DNA of 64,000 nucleotides from Saussurea involucrata (GCA_033807775.1 CM066313.1:89785484-89849483), one strand, 5' to 3'; shown: positions 1-11,315, numbered from the stretch's first letter. The notes: generated by a model from the letters alone, not told the origin. Made by a program: numbers and translations.

Positions 1-3000
1 CGTACAATGAAGTCTTGAGGTTTACGATTTACAAAATATTCCACTCTTTTCATGATAAGCCAAGAAAACGTTTGAATGCACAACTTTTATAACCAAAATG
101 AGTATTGACGTGTCGAAGTTATATAAATGAGTGTGAGGACCGACTGGCCTACTTCGTGTCAGTAAAATTCTTTCAAAATTTTGTCGTATGGGAAGATTTT
201 CATCCAATATTTATTTCTGTCGTAACAACACATTTTTGGTTGAGTAAGATTAAGTTTTACAGAAAGATTGCATGCAAACGATCCTCAAGATCGTTGTGCA
301 GGGCATTAGAGTTGTGAGAATGTTGGGGTCGTGTGTACCCAAGTTGGTTTCAAGTGTTGTTACTTTAAAATGATCAAAAGTGTGAAATGATTCATTTATC
401 GCGTTGTCAGGCATGAAGGCTATGAACTCAATAGGTCGTAGAGTATTACATTTTAAGCTAAGGAAGAACTCCTAGAGTGGAGAGGTGTTGGACAAATCAG
501 GAGAGAATGTTTGTAGCTTTGGTAATTGCGTTCTAGAGGAGAGGTGAGCAGTGGAAGAGTCGGAAGTGGACTTTAATGTCGGTTGTATGAGGATCTGTAC
601 CCTCGTGCGGTGACTGGAATACAGTTGCCGAGGGACGGTTGTGTTCAGGGAAGGACTAGAAGTCATCGAGTTATTGGTATAGCAACTCGTTATGAGTAGT
701 GTGGTGAAGTAGAGATGAAATATCCGCGACGTTGAATAAGAGTTTAAGGTGATCTTGTAATATTGACATTAAGCGAGTTAGTTTGAAATGAGGACGACAG
801 GATGTGAAGTTGATTATGAGGTGTAGGAGAGATTAGGTCCTGTAGGGGACCCTTGTTGAAGAATAGGTTAAGGAAGTATCAACGAAGTATCAACAGGTCA
901 ACTATTGACGTCAGAGTCGGCAGTTGTGTAAAGTGTATGAGGTCGAAGACTAGAATCAGAAGGTTGAAAGTTGAAGGACCACCCTGTAGGGGTGTTGAGC
1001 TAGTGAAAGGATGCTGTTTAGATAAACGTTTTACTTACGAGGTGGATGGTTCGTAAAAGATGTAGTAGTTAGCACGAACAAAGTAGGTGTATAGATTATG
1101 TCTATCTGTGAGGGAATGTGCCATGTCTATGTGTTGGTTTGAGATCGCAAAGAGCTAGCAAGAAACGAGTATGTTAGAGTTAATCAGAAATTCGTGAGTT
1201 GTGGTTCAGCTAGAGTTGGGGAGAGACAAAGTAGCGAGATAGACTCGGTTATTTATGCGGGAGAACATGAGAGTAAGTTTGAGTTATGCACGAATGACCA
1301 TGGGAGACCTGGTCTGCAGCGAGATGTTATGGGTGGAGAATGTACGGTCAAGTAGTGGCAGCAATTGCCTAGGTAAATGTTCCAGTCAGTGTTGTAGTAG
1401 TGTGACGTTAGGAAGAGGAAGCATCAGATGGGAGCCTTTTCGGGGGTTTCGGGTGAGGTGTACATTTGGTTAATCAAGTTGTTGGAGCACGTGGTTTGTA
1501 AGTTGGCGTTGTGATTTGGCTTGTTTTAGAATAGAATGTCGGAGCAGAAGAGAGTGATTACCCAAATGAGAAACCAAGTGGTTTTGATTGTGTGAGTTGC
1601 TAAGTAAGAATGTTGTCGAAATCTTTGGAAGTTTTAGAGAAGGAAATGGATGGGTTAGTCGAAGATGTGGGGTAGTAAATGCGAAATCTTTGAGGAATGT
1701 GAATTGTTTCTTATGTATGGAGGAATTATTCGAGGAGGTATTAGTGAGAGATCAAAGGACGTGTAATGACTTCGATCACAGGTGTCATTTCGAGATGACT
1801 TGATTGAACGCCTTAAGTTGGCATTTTGATGCAACCGTTTGATTACGTATAGTAACGAGAGAATGTTTCAGCAAGTGAAAAGGTCGGAAGGGAGAGGCAA
1901 GTAATGCTTGAGAGGCGGTGCTTCACGTTGCTGTGGAGAGGTGAAGATAGTACGTCGGAATAAAGGGGAAAGTTAGAAGTAGTAAGCTTGCCAGTAACAC
2001 CGAGGGGTAGAGTAGCGTGCATAGATTGCCATCGGTAAGTGTCTGAACTTCTGGAAAGAGTTTTGAGGAAGGGGATTTGTGCATGTCTTTGTGCGAGAAA
2101 GAAGTGGAAAAGGGCAGTTGAATGAGTTGAGTTGGTGATGTTGTGAGAAACGTTCAAGCGAACTGATCGTTCAGTGTAAGCTCTTAAAAGCAGTAGGGTG
2201 TGATCATGGTTACCTCTCCTAGTTGAGTGGGGGGAAACCGAAGTTATGTTATATGACTGGACATTTGTGGCTAGCAGTGAGAAATCGATGAGCCTTCAGG
2301 ATAAGTAAATTCGGATAGGTGAACACTTCAATGAGGAATCATGGGAGTTTTCTGCTATTAGTCACGTTAAGTGTGAAATGATGGTGTGGTTAGAAGGTAT
2401 GAATTAGTTGCCGAACTGTAGCCAATGTGAATCGGGAAGGGAATATGATCGGCATAGACATATGTCAGTTAGAAGAAGTGATCTAGAATTACATGTAACC
2501 CGAGGAGGGGACTCTTAGGTGTGAGCTTGTCGGGATGTACAAGGTTGGCCTTGTGCCAAGTTGTCAGTAAGTGAGTTTTCCTGGTGGAAGATCCTCGTGT
2601 TCTGGCAGGAATTTCCGCCAAGTTCTTTCTCTTAAGGAAGTATAAATGTATGAGAGACCTTATTTAGACGTGTTTAAAACCGTGAGTCCTGATGTGTGGA
2701 CGGAGGCGAGCAAATGGAGGCGCGGTTGGCCTTGGTTTTATCAGGTAGTTTTAAGCGAGTATAGTGATCGAAGAGAGTGCAAGTAAGTAGTGCAAGATGG
2801 CACGATATCGCAAGTGGTGTCTCGCCGAGGGCGGTTTCAAAGTATGGGGTGCGATTATGTTTCCCATCTGAACGGTCTGAGGCAACCGGGTAGAAATGAG
2901 TGGTTGGATTGAAAAACATAAGGCTATGAGCCTTGAAGTTTGAGAGAAAAGTATGGTGGACTAAGTCTGCGGATCCGTCGAAGCATGAAAGTTGAATAGA

Positions 3001-3149
3001 TAGTGCGCGATCTTGAGGTACTCGATGTGAATTTGAGAAGAAATTCGTAGTGTGATGCACATCTCTTTTGTGCAGAGCCGATGTGAGAAATGAGATGATG
3101 GCGACCTTGCAAGAGATGCAGGCGATAAGAAGTTGACCTTGTCATTAGT

Positions 3150-3490
3150 GAGCGAGTTAGAGCAGCAGCATACAGGTTAGACTGGTCAGAAGAATTAAAG
3201 AGTGTTCATCCGACATTTCATGTCTTAGACTTAAAGAAGTGTTTGTCAGAGGTCGTTATGGCTGTTCCTTTGAGGGGACACAATATAGATGAGAGGTTGA
3301 CTTACGTAGAAGGACCGATATAAATCGTGAGCGGTAAGGTTTGCTAAACGAGGAACATAGAAGTTTGACTAGTAAAAGTTCAGTGGAGTTATCATAAGGG
3401 ACGAGAGGCAACGTGGGAAGTAAAATCAGATACGATGTTCAGTTACCCTCACCTTTTCGAGAATGGAATTCCGGGGACAGAATTCTTTTA
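3150..3490 (+). pseudogene. Integrase C-terminus / chromodomain remnant
   Basis: Read on the plus strand in one frame this gives the pattern LDLKKCLSEV, then ERLTYVEGPI, then VQWSYHKGREATWE, and ends with the frame FENGIPGTEFF. This matches the end of Tekay/Del integrases: a VSNLKKCL-like strand, a chromodomain-like segment, and a WRHHKGREATWE-type tail. Stop codons interrupt the frame near 3320 and 3346. The same protein segment is seen in better condition at 39931-40290 on the minus strand. In living elements this tail directs integration into heterochromatin. Here it is non-functional. Confidence 0.75.
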
Positions 3491-3502
3491 AGGGGGGAGT
3501 GT
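3487..3502 (+). other. Polypurine tract of gypsy element A
   Basis: A purine run with six Gs sits directly before the LTR start TGTAACGACC. It primes plus-strand DNA synthesis in LTR retrotransposons. The same tract followed by GTGT appears, inverted, beside the LTRs ending at 17720 and 39845. Confidence 0.75.
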
Positions 3503-5036
3503 TGTAACGACCCAGACCTTTTTGGAAATATTTTGCGTTTGGTGTGGAGTTTTAAGCAGAAGTAGAAGTTGAGGGGCTAGTTGGTAAATAGGAGTTGGGG
3601 TATAAAAAGGCACAAAACCCTAGACAACTTTGCAATTTCCTGATTTTTATGGTGTATGTCGGTTGAGTTTTGTTGAGAGAAAGGGGTATTAGAGTTTTGA
3701 GGGTTTTTGTGAAATTGAAGAGAGGAATCATCAAATCTTGAATCAGAAGAAGGAATAAGATTGGATTTCGTTTCTTGCAAGTAATCTATCAGGTAACCCT
3801 TAATCCATAACTTCACTTAAGATTCGTCTGATGATTTGTGGTTTTGAGAGTTTTCTTGCTAAAGGTTGTTTAAGACCATTATGGGAGATTTAAGCACCTT
3901 TGGATTGTGTTTAGTCAGTAAAACCTTGGGGGTTTTGGTTTTGGAACTGTATGTAGTTAATCGTCGCTTTATCTTTCTGTTTTCGGAGATTTTAGCAAGT
4001 TTTCGAACCAAAAAGCTCATCCAGCGTTCGTCCGGAAACCTTCAGGTAGGAAGGTGTCCGGGTATTTCTTGGGCGTTTATTAGAAGGTATCCGGACGTTG
4101 AATCGTCCGGAAAACTGTGTTGTCCGGATAAGTAAATCGTCCGGAAAACTGTGTTGTTCGGATAAGTTGGACGTCCGGAAAGTAGAAGTTGTCCGGTAAG
4201 TTTTGTTCACCCGGTAACTTGTCCGGAAAGATGTGAGTCAGGTGAGAAGTGTCCGGATGGTTCTAGTCAGCTTATAAAGCTATCCCTTCGTCCAGGTAGA
4301 CAGTTTGGAGGTAAAGAGCAGAGTAGGGAAAAGCAAGCAAACGTATCAGGTGAGTTTTCTAACTAAAATACGTGCCTTTTAACGTGTTTTTCTAAAGTGA
4401 ACACATGATGAGAAATGCCATGTTTTGTTCTTATGCTTTTATTGCATGAAAGTTGTTTAAAGTTTTATGTGAGATGTATGCATACATTGTGTAGACGTAA
4501 ATTGGCTAAGTCGGGGGAGGTTCCGCCAGTACTCACGTCGGGGGGAGGTTCCGTTTATGCCATGGGAAGTGATACCCAGTAAGGCAGCGTGATACTGACT
4601 CGTCGTCACTTTCGTGTGACTTCAGGGTGCCATTTACGGGAGCGGATTTATCCGTGGAAGTTTTTAATGTTCAGTTATGTGAAAGTTTATTATTGAAAGT
4701 TTTATATATGAAAGTTATGCAAAGTTTTAAAATGATTTTGAGAACTGTCAGGAGGGACTCACTAGACCTCATGGTCTAACCCTCGCTTTTTCCAAACTAA
4801 ACCTTTTCAGGTAAGCAGATAGTAGGAGGATCAGGTAAGTGAGCAAGAGCATGATAGAGGACAGATTCAGATAGAGACAGTGCTACTTATACTTGTAGTA
4901 GCTAGTTCATTCTCAGTTGTGTATAGGTTGTTTCCGCCAACCTATTTTTGAGACTTACGTAAGAAATTTTGGGACCCATTTTTGGGATGTTCTAATTTAT
5001 ATGATTTGCATGTTTATTTTAGACTGGGTTGTTACA
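3503..5036 (+). mobile_element. 3' LTR of gypsy element A
   Basis: The LTR starts TGTAACGACC after the polypurine tract and ends GGGTTGTTACA, with short inverted termini TGTAAC/GTTACA. A TATA box (TATAAAAAG) lies at 3601-3609, about 100 bp inside. About 420-660 bp further on, 4018-4260 carries a dense CCGG array. Strong 5' splice-site consensus follows at 4347-4355 (CAG/GTGAGT), 4808-4815 (CAG/GTAAGC) and 4832-4840 (CAG/GTAAGT). A conserved block at about 4755-4810 contains AGACC...GGTCT and CCCTCGCTTT. The second LTR of this copy is outside the window, so age cannot be judged. Confidence 0.8.
4018..4260 (+). repeat. CCGG array inside LTR A
   Basis: About eleven CCGG sites occur in 240 bp, mostly in the contexts GTCCGGAAA, GTCCGGATA and ATCCGGACG. 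They are separated by roughly 12-25 bp of variable sequence. This is far above the background of the AT-rich flanks. The array lies downstream of the TATA box, so it would be transcribed as part of a long leader. Confidence 0.8.
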
Positions 5037-5168
5037 TATGTTGAAATAAAATAAACCGCAACATATCTATTTATAACACTATTATATGTTGAAATAAAAT
5101 AAACCGCAACATATCTATTTATAACACTATTATATGTTGAAATAAAATAAATCGCAACATATCTATTT
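5037..5168. repeat. 48-bp tandem repeat, 2.7 copies, with hairpin-forming ends
   Basis: Copies start at 5037, 5085 and 5133 and are nearly identical. Each contains ATATGTTG and its complement CAACATAT about 15 bp apart, so each can form a short stem. The array starts exactly at the outer end of LTR A. It may be subterminal sequence of the DNA element that carries the downstream Ulp1-like gene; I cannot show this. Confidence 0.8.
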
Positions 5169-5389
5169 GGATTTTGTCAAACGGGTGTAAATAGCCCTAA
5201 GGTATGTCGGGATTTAAGCAATCCTTGTGATTCTCCTGCTACCTGGAAGTCCAATAGATTGAGTGTTTTTTTTTCTTCTAAAACTAAAACAAACGAATAA
5301 TTATCAACACAATAAACCAAACAAGCAAAAGCATCTATATATAACACTAACTATAACATCTGTGAATGACTATGTAGAGGGATTTCTTT

Positions 5390-8300
5390 AACATTGACTT
5401 GACGCTAAAGTGCAAAGTTGGCTACATCGAGGAGTTAAGAGAGCGCTTTAGGGGATTAGGTGATCGTGCAGATACCGTTGAGGCCATCTTTAGAGGGACA
5501 CCTTTCGGGCCATGGATGGATGTGTCTTACTCTGGTGGCGACCCTACGCTAGTGCACATGTTTCTACAGTTGGAGGTCGAGAACTCCAACGTTGAGCCGG
5601 AGGAGATGCATTTTGATTTCTTCGGCCATCGATTGTATTTTGGGCGTCGTGAGTTCTGTCTAATTACAGGACTACGTTTTGGAGAGACTCCCCCCTTCCT
5701 CCCTTAGCAGACTGCTCCTTCGTTCCTAGGGTTTGGGGCATTTCAGCATCTCGTTTGAAGCTGAAGGCAGCCCGGGACATGATGAAAGAGGGCCTTAGTG
5801 CCCTAAGCGACGCCGATGCTGTCCGTGTATGCTTGGTGGTGAACGTGGATATGGGCTTCATGGGCCGTGAGTATAGCCAGACTGCTTCCGAGACGGTCAT
5901 TAGGGCCGTCGAGGACTTTGATGTGTTTAACAGGTACCCGTGGGGTAGCCATATCTGGACACATTGCTACTCTATTCTGCACCGAGCCATAGCCAGACGC
6001 GCCGATCGACATGCAAAGATGAATCTTTGTGGTTTTACATACGCCTTCAAGGTTAGATACGTAGTATAACATAAATAATAATACATACAAACTGTTTGGC
6101 TTTCCTTTTTACGTACTTGCTCTTCTTGTGTAATTCCAGATATGGATCTTGGAGATGTTTCCCGCAGCCGTCCAATATTTCGTTAAGCGCGACGACATAT
6201 TACTTAGGGGAATCCGTTGGGGCAAGGGCCCTATTTCCTTAAATAGGGCGCTTTGGCTTCAGTTCTTCAGTCAATCTAGACATGTAAGTTCTTTTACTAT
6301 GTTTACAATGTTGCATACGTTAGTCCCGCTTATTAAATGTTTTATGTTTTATCATATATTTAGCCGCCGCATGCGCCTTTCGCTCACCTTGAGCCTACTG
6401 CCGATGAGAGGGAACGCATTGGTACAGAAACAGCGTGGCCTTTATTGACGAAGACGCGGCAAGGGCTCGACGTCCCTCTCCTTCCACATCTGACGAAGAT
6501 GAGGAAGACGACGCGAGGCCCTCCTATCAGTCGGCCCGTTCCTCCTTCTATCAGCCGACCCGTTCCTCCTCCTATCAGCCGCCCCCTTCCTCCTCCCATC
6601 AAGATCCGACTTCCACCGAGCCATCTTATGGCACCTTACACGAGCTGTGGGACTACGTTCGGGGCCAATACACACGCGTATTGATAATCTGGAGGGCCTC
6701 TACAGATAGTTTCGCGCTGTAAATGTTAGTGTGTAACTTAATTTATCGGCCATGATCTTTTTGTTTGTATACTAATATTACGTTCTAAATTTGTTTTAGC
6801 TGTCGAGTACGCCGCCGATCCCCGCTCCGTTCGGACAGGGGGCACAGGAGACGTATGCCACCACATCCTATCCGTCATTCCCTGAAAATGTAAGTGACAC
6901 TGAGTAACCATTATAGTTATATGTTTGTTCCTAATTTTGTAACTCTTATAATGATCAATGTCACGCAGGCCGGGATGTCGGGGGCATACACCTCGCAAAT
7001 TCCGCCGTTTGGCACGGCATCTTATTCTACTATCTCGGAGACTGTAAGTCACACTGAGTAACCATTATAGTTATATGTTTGTTCCTAAGTTTGTAACTCT
7101 TATAATGATCAATGTCACGCAGGCCGGGATGTCGGGGGCATACACCTCGCAGATGCCGCCGTTTGGCACGGCATCTAATTCTACTATCTCGGAGACTGTA
7201 AGTCACACTGAGTAACCATTATAGTTATATGTTTGTTCCTAAGTTTGTAACTATTTTAATGATCAATGTCACGCAGGCCGAGATGTCGGGGGCATACACC
7301 TCGCAGATGCCGCCGTTTGGCACGGCATCTTATTCTACTATCTCGGAGACTGTAAGTCACACTAAGTAACCATTATAGTTATATGTTTGTTCCTAAGTTT
7401 GTAACTATTTTAATGATCAATGTCACGCAGGCCGAGATGTCGGGGGCATACACCTCGCAGATGCCGCCGTTCGCCACCACAGCATTCACGGACATCTTTG
7501 GCGGTTCGGCCGGAGAGTATTACAGGCCGGAAATGTCGGGGTCGTCGTACGTCACACAACCACCTTCCATGCATACTGTAAGTTATTTTGGTAGTTTTGG
7601 TTTAATTGTGAACATTTCCTAAATTGTACTTAAAACATCTAATAACTTAATTTTCAGACGATGGGGTCTCCTATTATCGAGGAGCACTTCTCGGAGCACT
7701 TCTCGGAGCCGGAAGATGACCCGATGGATGTTGTAGATCCACAGGTGACCCCGCTCCCTCAAAAGCGGAAGCATAAAATTTCAAAATGGTTGAGTTACCC
7801 GTTTAGACAACAAGAATCTACGACACCACTGCCCCCTAAAAAGCAAGCAAAGAAAGCGGGGGGAAACAAGGGAGGAAAGAAGGCGGAAAAGAGAAAGGGA
7901 AAGGTGGCTTCACCGGAGCGTCTACCGGCATCCGATATATTGAGGATGTGCAGGACTGGTCACCTCCCCCCATGATATTCGTCCCTTACTTGAGCCTGGA
8001 AATCACCCCCCGCTTTTTCCAAGTATTGCTGGCGGATGACCCTTTGGAGTCTGAGTTACAGGATGTGGTTAGTATGAAGTTTAACTATAGTCATATAATC
8101 AAATATATTTATATTACATGTCTAACCATCTATTTTTTATGTATAGCACATGGATTGTTGGGTCTCGCTGCTCCAAAAATCTCGTGGAACAGACACGAGG
8201 TGGACTATGATGTACAATATTTTCTTTCCCTACCTATTGCTCCCCCATCAAGGTCCCGCCTCCGTGGCCAAATCATGAAATGGCGTGGAAGGGGTTTCTT

Positions 8301-8799
8301 GGTCTCTCCTCGATGTGGTATGTAAATCGTTTTACTCTTATTTTATTTAAGTTGTTTTGTTGCTAACTAAGTTGTCTAATATTGTAATATTTCAAGTGTA
8401 CATCCCAATATGCATTCATCCCAAACATTGGCTGCTTGGAGTGTTTGTGCTTGACGCTATGACCATGACCATATATGACAGCGACAGTGCCAGTCTCTTC
8501 AGAGACCAATTGGAAGACCAGATGAGAAGGTGTAAAGCTGTGATGACTTCTTTTGCCGGGTCAAGGACACGAGGCGTCGCGATAGGTCAGAGCTCTTTCG
8601 CCATAAGTTGGCCAAGAATACACCCCAGCAGGCCGGGGTGAATGCGGATTGCGGTGTCTGGGTATGCCGTAATGCCAGCATGTTGATAAATAACGATGTG
8701 GTATTTGTACACCCTGACCACACCGTGGCCGAGGCCAAGGCATTTCGCATACATATGGCGGAGTCCATTTATGCGCATTGTCAAATAAAGCAAAGTTAG
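5390..8799 (+). pseudogene. Broken DUF1985 / Ulp1-like (C48) cysteine protease gene, transposon-associated type
   Basis: Exons follow GT-AG rules: about 5390-6051, 6140-6283, 6364-6718, 6800-6889, three 75-bp exons, 7431-7577, 7658-8068, 8147-about 8317 and 8397-8799. Exons 1-2 give a DUF1985 domain (PWMDVSYSGGDPTLVHMFLQ, LYFGRREFCLITGL, MGREYS, YPWGSHIW). The last exon gives the Ulp1 catalytic triad: His in PKHW (8426-8428), Asp in IYDSDS (8477-8479) and Cys in ADCGVWVC (8650-8652). Such fusions are typical of Ulp1 genes carried by plant Mutator-like (KI-MULE) and related transposons; the enzyme family removes SUMO or similar modifiers. Frame breaks occur near 5700 (C run), in exon 3, near 7880 (purine run) and near 8545, so it is probably a pseudogene. 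No transposase or terminal inverted repeats were found. Confidence 0.75.
6890..7505 (+). repeat. Tandem amplification of a 154-bp intron+exon unit within the Ulp1-like gene
   Basis: The unit is a 79-bp intron plus a 75-bp exon. Exon copies start at 6969, 7123, 7277 and 7431, exactly 154 bp apart. Every copy keeps the GTAAGT donor and CACGCAG acceptor. The exon is 25 codons with phase kept, so adding copies does not shift the frame. It encodes a Ser/Thr/Gly-rich repeat (GAYTSQMPPFGTASYSTISE). Only a few single-base differences separate copies, so the amplification is recent. The fourth exon copy runs on into unique sequence after about 48 bp. Confidence 0.9.
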
Positions 8800-9641
8800 G
8801 TTGTTTATGTAACATTAATTAATTGTTATTTTTAGTATTAACTTATTTTGTTAAAGTATTGTGATTGACTTAGTGTTTACTTCATTTGGTTTTGCTAATT
8901 TCATCCAATTACTCAACTTTGAGTATCGATATCTCTTTCACACATACTCCATTTTGGACGCATTATATATCGTTTCGAAGCTCTCATATTGGAGAACATA
9001 AACCTACTAAGAGTTAGTTATATATATATATTTAAATGTGTCCAAAGTTTAGTAAAACCCATATTTTTACTAAAATTTTCCAACACTTAGTAAGTAGGTT
9101 TATGAAACTTGCGATAATCCTAATACAGAGATTATTGGATGAATAGGCATTTATTTCTCGATTCACATGTGCATTAATCCTTAGACTACTTAAAGACTAA
9201 TTTTCTAGCTACTGAGTGAACTCAATGAACCGGCGAAGGGGTTTTTGTTAAATGGAAGTCTTATTCTCGAAGCCGAGTTTTCTTTGGTTGGAATGCTTAA
9301 AAATATCATCACGGCCATTTGGTGTCTTCCTTCTGATGCAAAAATTGGTATTATGTAATGTAGAACAGTATCTATATTATAGAAACTTGCATTTGACAGT
9401 ACCATATAAATCTGATCTAAATTCTCATTAATTAGCTATGTTTGACTACTTAAAGACTAATTTTCTGCCTAATGAAAGACCTTTATTCAAGAGCAGACGA
9501 ATATTGCAGTTACTTTTTTCAGTCGAATCTTACAGGCTCTTTTCAAACGAATCTTGCAGTGAACTATTCAGACGAATCATGCAGGCAACATTTTCAGACG
9601 AAATCTTTGACCATATCTGATGAAGAACATACATTTTCACG
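8800..9641. other. Gene-free AT-rich spacer with short repeats
   Basis: No gene seen. It contains a 110-bp foldback at about 8996-9107 (AAACCTACTAAG against CTTAGTAAGTAGGTTT around an AT-rich loop). A perfect 23-bp direct repeat starts with GACTACTTAAAGACTAATTT at 9184-9206 and recurs at 9444-9466. A degenerate tandem repeat at 9483-9607 is listed separately. Confidence 0.6.
9483..9607 (+). repeat. Degenerate ~26-bp tandem repeat upstream of the coiled-coil gene
   Basis: Five diverged copies of a unit of the form TTTTCAGACGAATCTTGCAG occur in a row. They end about 35 bp before the TATA-like box of the gene at 9746. The position suits a promoter element array, but it could be neutral. Confidence 0.6.
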
Positions 9642-9651
9642 GCTATAAGTA
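9642..9651 (+). promoter_or_regulatory. Possible TATA box for the gene at 9746
   Basis: CTATAAGTAG lies about 100 bp before the ATG, followed by a pyrimidine- and A-rich leader and an ATG in the context ACCATGGCT. Sequence context only. Confidence 0.4.
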
Positions 9652-9745
9652 GATGGCATGATGAAGTAGTAATTCACAACTTCCTATCTATCTTTTAGAC
9701 ATTCTCCTCACCGTTTACAAACACACTCTCGCTTTTCTTAACACC

Positions 9746-10375
9746 ATGGCTGGAGGTTCAAGATCAAGGGGGAACAGGTCGGCGAATGTGGCTGGAACTT
9801 CACGTTCGGGAGCCTACCAACCACTGAACGATGGAGCTCGCCGGAGTACCTGGAAGGTATCGGAAACAGACGAGGAGTGGAGAAACTGTGGGCGAACTGC
9901 GTCCGATTTTCCATTCACGCTTGAGGAGGAAGCAGACTGGGAGATGGCATCCGATAATTACTACTTCGATAATGGCATGAGAACCCCACCAATGTATGAT
10001 TTTATGCCGACGGGTCTTCGACAAAGTCAACAAATTAATCCCGCAGTGCAAAAAGCCATTAATGGGGCGAACGCCGATATCGAAAAGGTAAAGGGTATGT
10101 GGAACCATAACAGGGGGATTCAGCAGGGAAAAATGGAGTATCTAGCGGAGAAGAAACGAGAACTGGCCATGACTAGGGCTCACGTTCGGCAGCTGCAACG
10201 AGAGATTAAAGAAGCTGAAGAGGAACTAGAAGAACTCGAATCGGACTACATAGGAATGGAGGACGTGATCAAGGAAAAGGTTTCTTTGTTTACATGCACT
10301 GTATCCGTTTCGGTTGGGAAGATGATTTGCAATAATTTTTATATGATGTTGTTAATTAATTTCCTTGTTAAATAA
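9746..10375 (+). CDS. Small coiled-coil protein of unknown function (first exon or whole gene)
   Basis: I do not recognise the family. The 209-residue reading starts with a Ser/Arg/Gly-rich tail (MAGGSRSRGNRSANVAG), has an acidic aromatic middle (residues about 45-80), and then a long charged helix at about 115-180 (KKRELAMTRAHVRQLQREIK and following Glu-rich heptads) that looks like a coiled coil. After the helix the frame becomes hydrophobic and low in charge, just where GGAAAAG/GTTTCT at about 10279 could be a splice donor, so the true protein may continue in a later exon. The ATG has good plant context (ACCATGGCT), with a TATA-like box 100 bp upstream. It lies 950 bp after the Ulp1-like gene and may be a second gene of the same element. 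Confidence 0.5.
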   Translation: MAGGSRSRGNRSANVAGTSRSGAYQPLNDGARRSTWKVSETDEEWRNCGRTASDFPFTLEEEADWEMASDNYYFDNGMRTPPMYDFMPTGLRQSQQINPAVQKAINGANADIEKVKGMWNHNRGIQQGKMEYLAEKKRELAMTRAHVRQLQREIKEAEEELEELESDYIGMEDVIKEKVSLFTCTVSVSVGKMICNNFYMMLLINFLVK

Positions 10376-10479
10376 CTTAAGTGAATTTCTATATTAAAAA
10401 CATTAAAATGGAAAGGAAACAATACATTAAAAACCACATAAAATGATAACCTAAAAACTATAGGGACCATTAATGTTTT

Positions 10480-10795
10480 TTTAAATTTGCAACAAACTTC
10501 AGGGACCAAACTGTAAATTCGAAAAGTAGCGGGTTAGCCCGCGATCGCGGGATCCCAACGCGGGCAGGGACCAAAACTGTAAACACGGGAATTCTTGAGG
10601 GGGCAAAGCTAGACCGCAGGCATTCTTGAGGGACCAACGCGGGCTATTTGGGCAAAGTTTGGTGACACGTGGGCCTAAGGCCCGCGATCGCGGGGCCCAC
10701 CGCGGTTTTTTGTGGCATTTTTGTAACATGAGAGAGATTTGTAGCATTTTGGTAACACACGGTCAAACTTTTGGCATTTTAATTAATTTCCCTTT
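10480..10795. repeat. GC-rich decayed repeat with CGCGATCGCG palindromes
   Basis: A GC-rich island in AT-rich DNA. The phrase AGGGACCAA recurs about three times, and CCGCGATCGCGGG occurs twice (near 10540 and 10681), with further CGCGGGC and ACCGCGG words. It ends in GGCATTTTAATTAATTTCCC, which recurs almost exactly at about 13065-13085, so these are members of one repeat family. No protein is recognisable. Confidence 0.5.
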
Positions 10796-11315
10796 ACAAT
10801 AACTATAGATGTATTTATGTTTTACTTTTATTCAAATTAATTATTGTTCAAAATAAATTACAATAATATTCAATACTTCAATATTGACATTGTTTTAAAA
10901 AGATTGATAAGATTATTAATGATGAAATTTTTTAAGAGCAATAAATAAATTTCAAGAAAGTCAATCATGGACGTCAAGAATAATTTTGTGCATATACATT
11001 ACAAAAATGAGAAATTAATTAAAAAGCCACAAGTTTGACTTTGACTTACTGATATACCTAAAATAGTAAAATCTCTCCAATTTAATCAAAATACCCAACA
11101 AATCCGTGAAATAGTGTGTGATCACAGACTCCTTTAGGAATTGAATTTTTTTCCATGAGAAAGCACCAATTGACCCGTGAACCATTTCAATCTTTGTTTG
11201 AACCAATTTCAAGGATGGTTTGAGTTTATTTACGGACCCGTGAAAATTGAAATGATGATTAAAAAATTGCCAATTAAAGATTTTTAATCCAAACATCAAT
11301 TTCACGGATGGCACA

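Larger units (their letters stand above)
1..3502 (+). mobile_element. Internal region of a decayed Ty3/gypsy (Tekay/Del-type) retrotransposon, 5' part outside window
   Basis: G-rich, C-poor plus-strand DNA with no long open frame. It runs directly into a polypurine tract and a 3' LTR, so it is the 3' part of a gypsy internal region. Positions 1-300 resemble 43440-43790, inside another gypsy copy in this window. The only recognisable protein is the integrase C-terminus near 3150-3480. The rest is too mutated to assign to gag, protease, RT or RNase H by eye. The short frames on both strands (up to 128 codons) are chance frames in this decayed sequence. The 5' LTR and the first part of the element must lie upstream of the window. 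Confidence 0.75.

Noticed and set aside
1843..3145. Minus-strand open frames up to 128 codons in the first 3.2 kb
   Set aside because: Antisense to decayed gypsy pol, where low C content removes stops; no family features.
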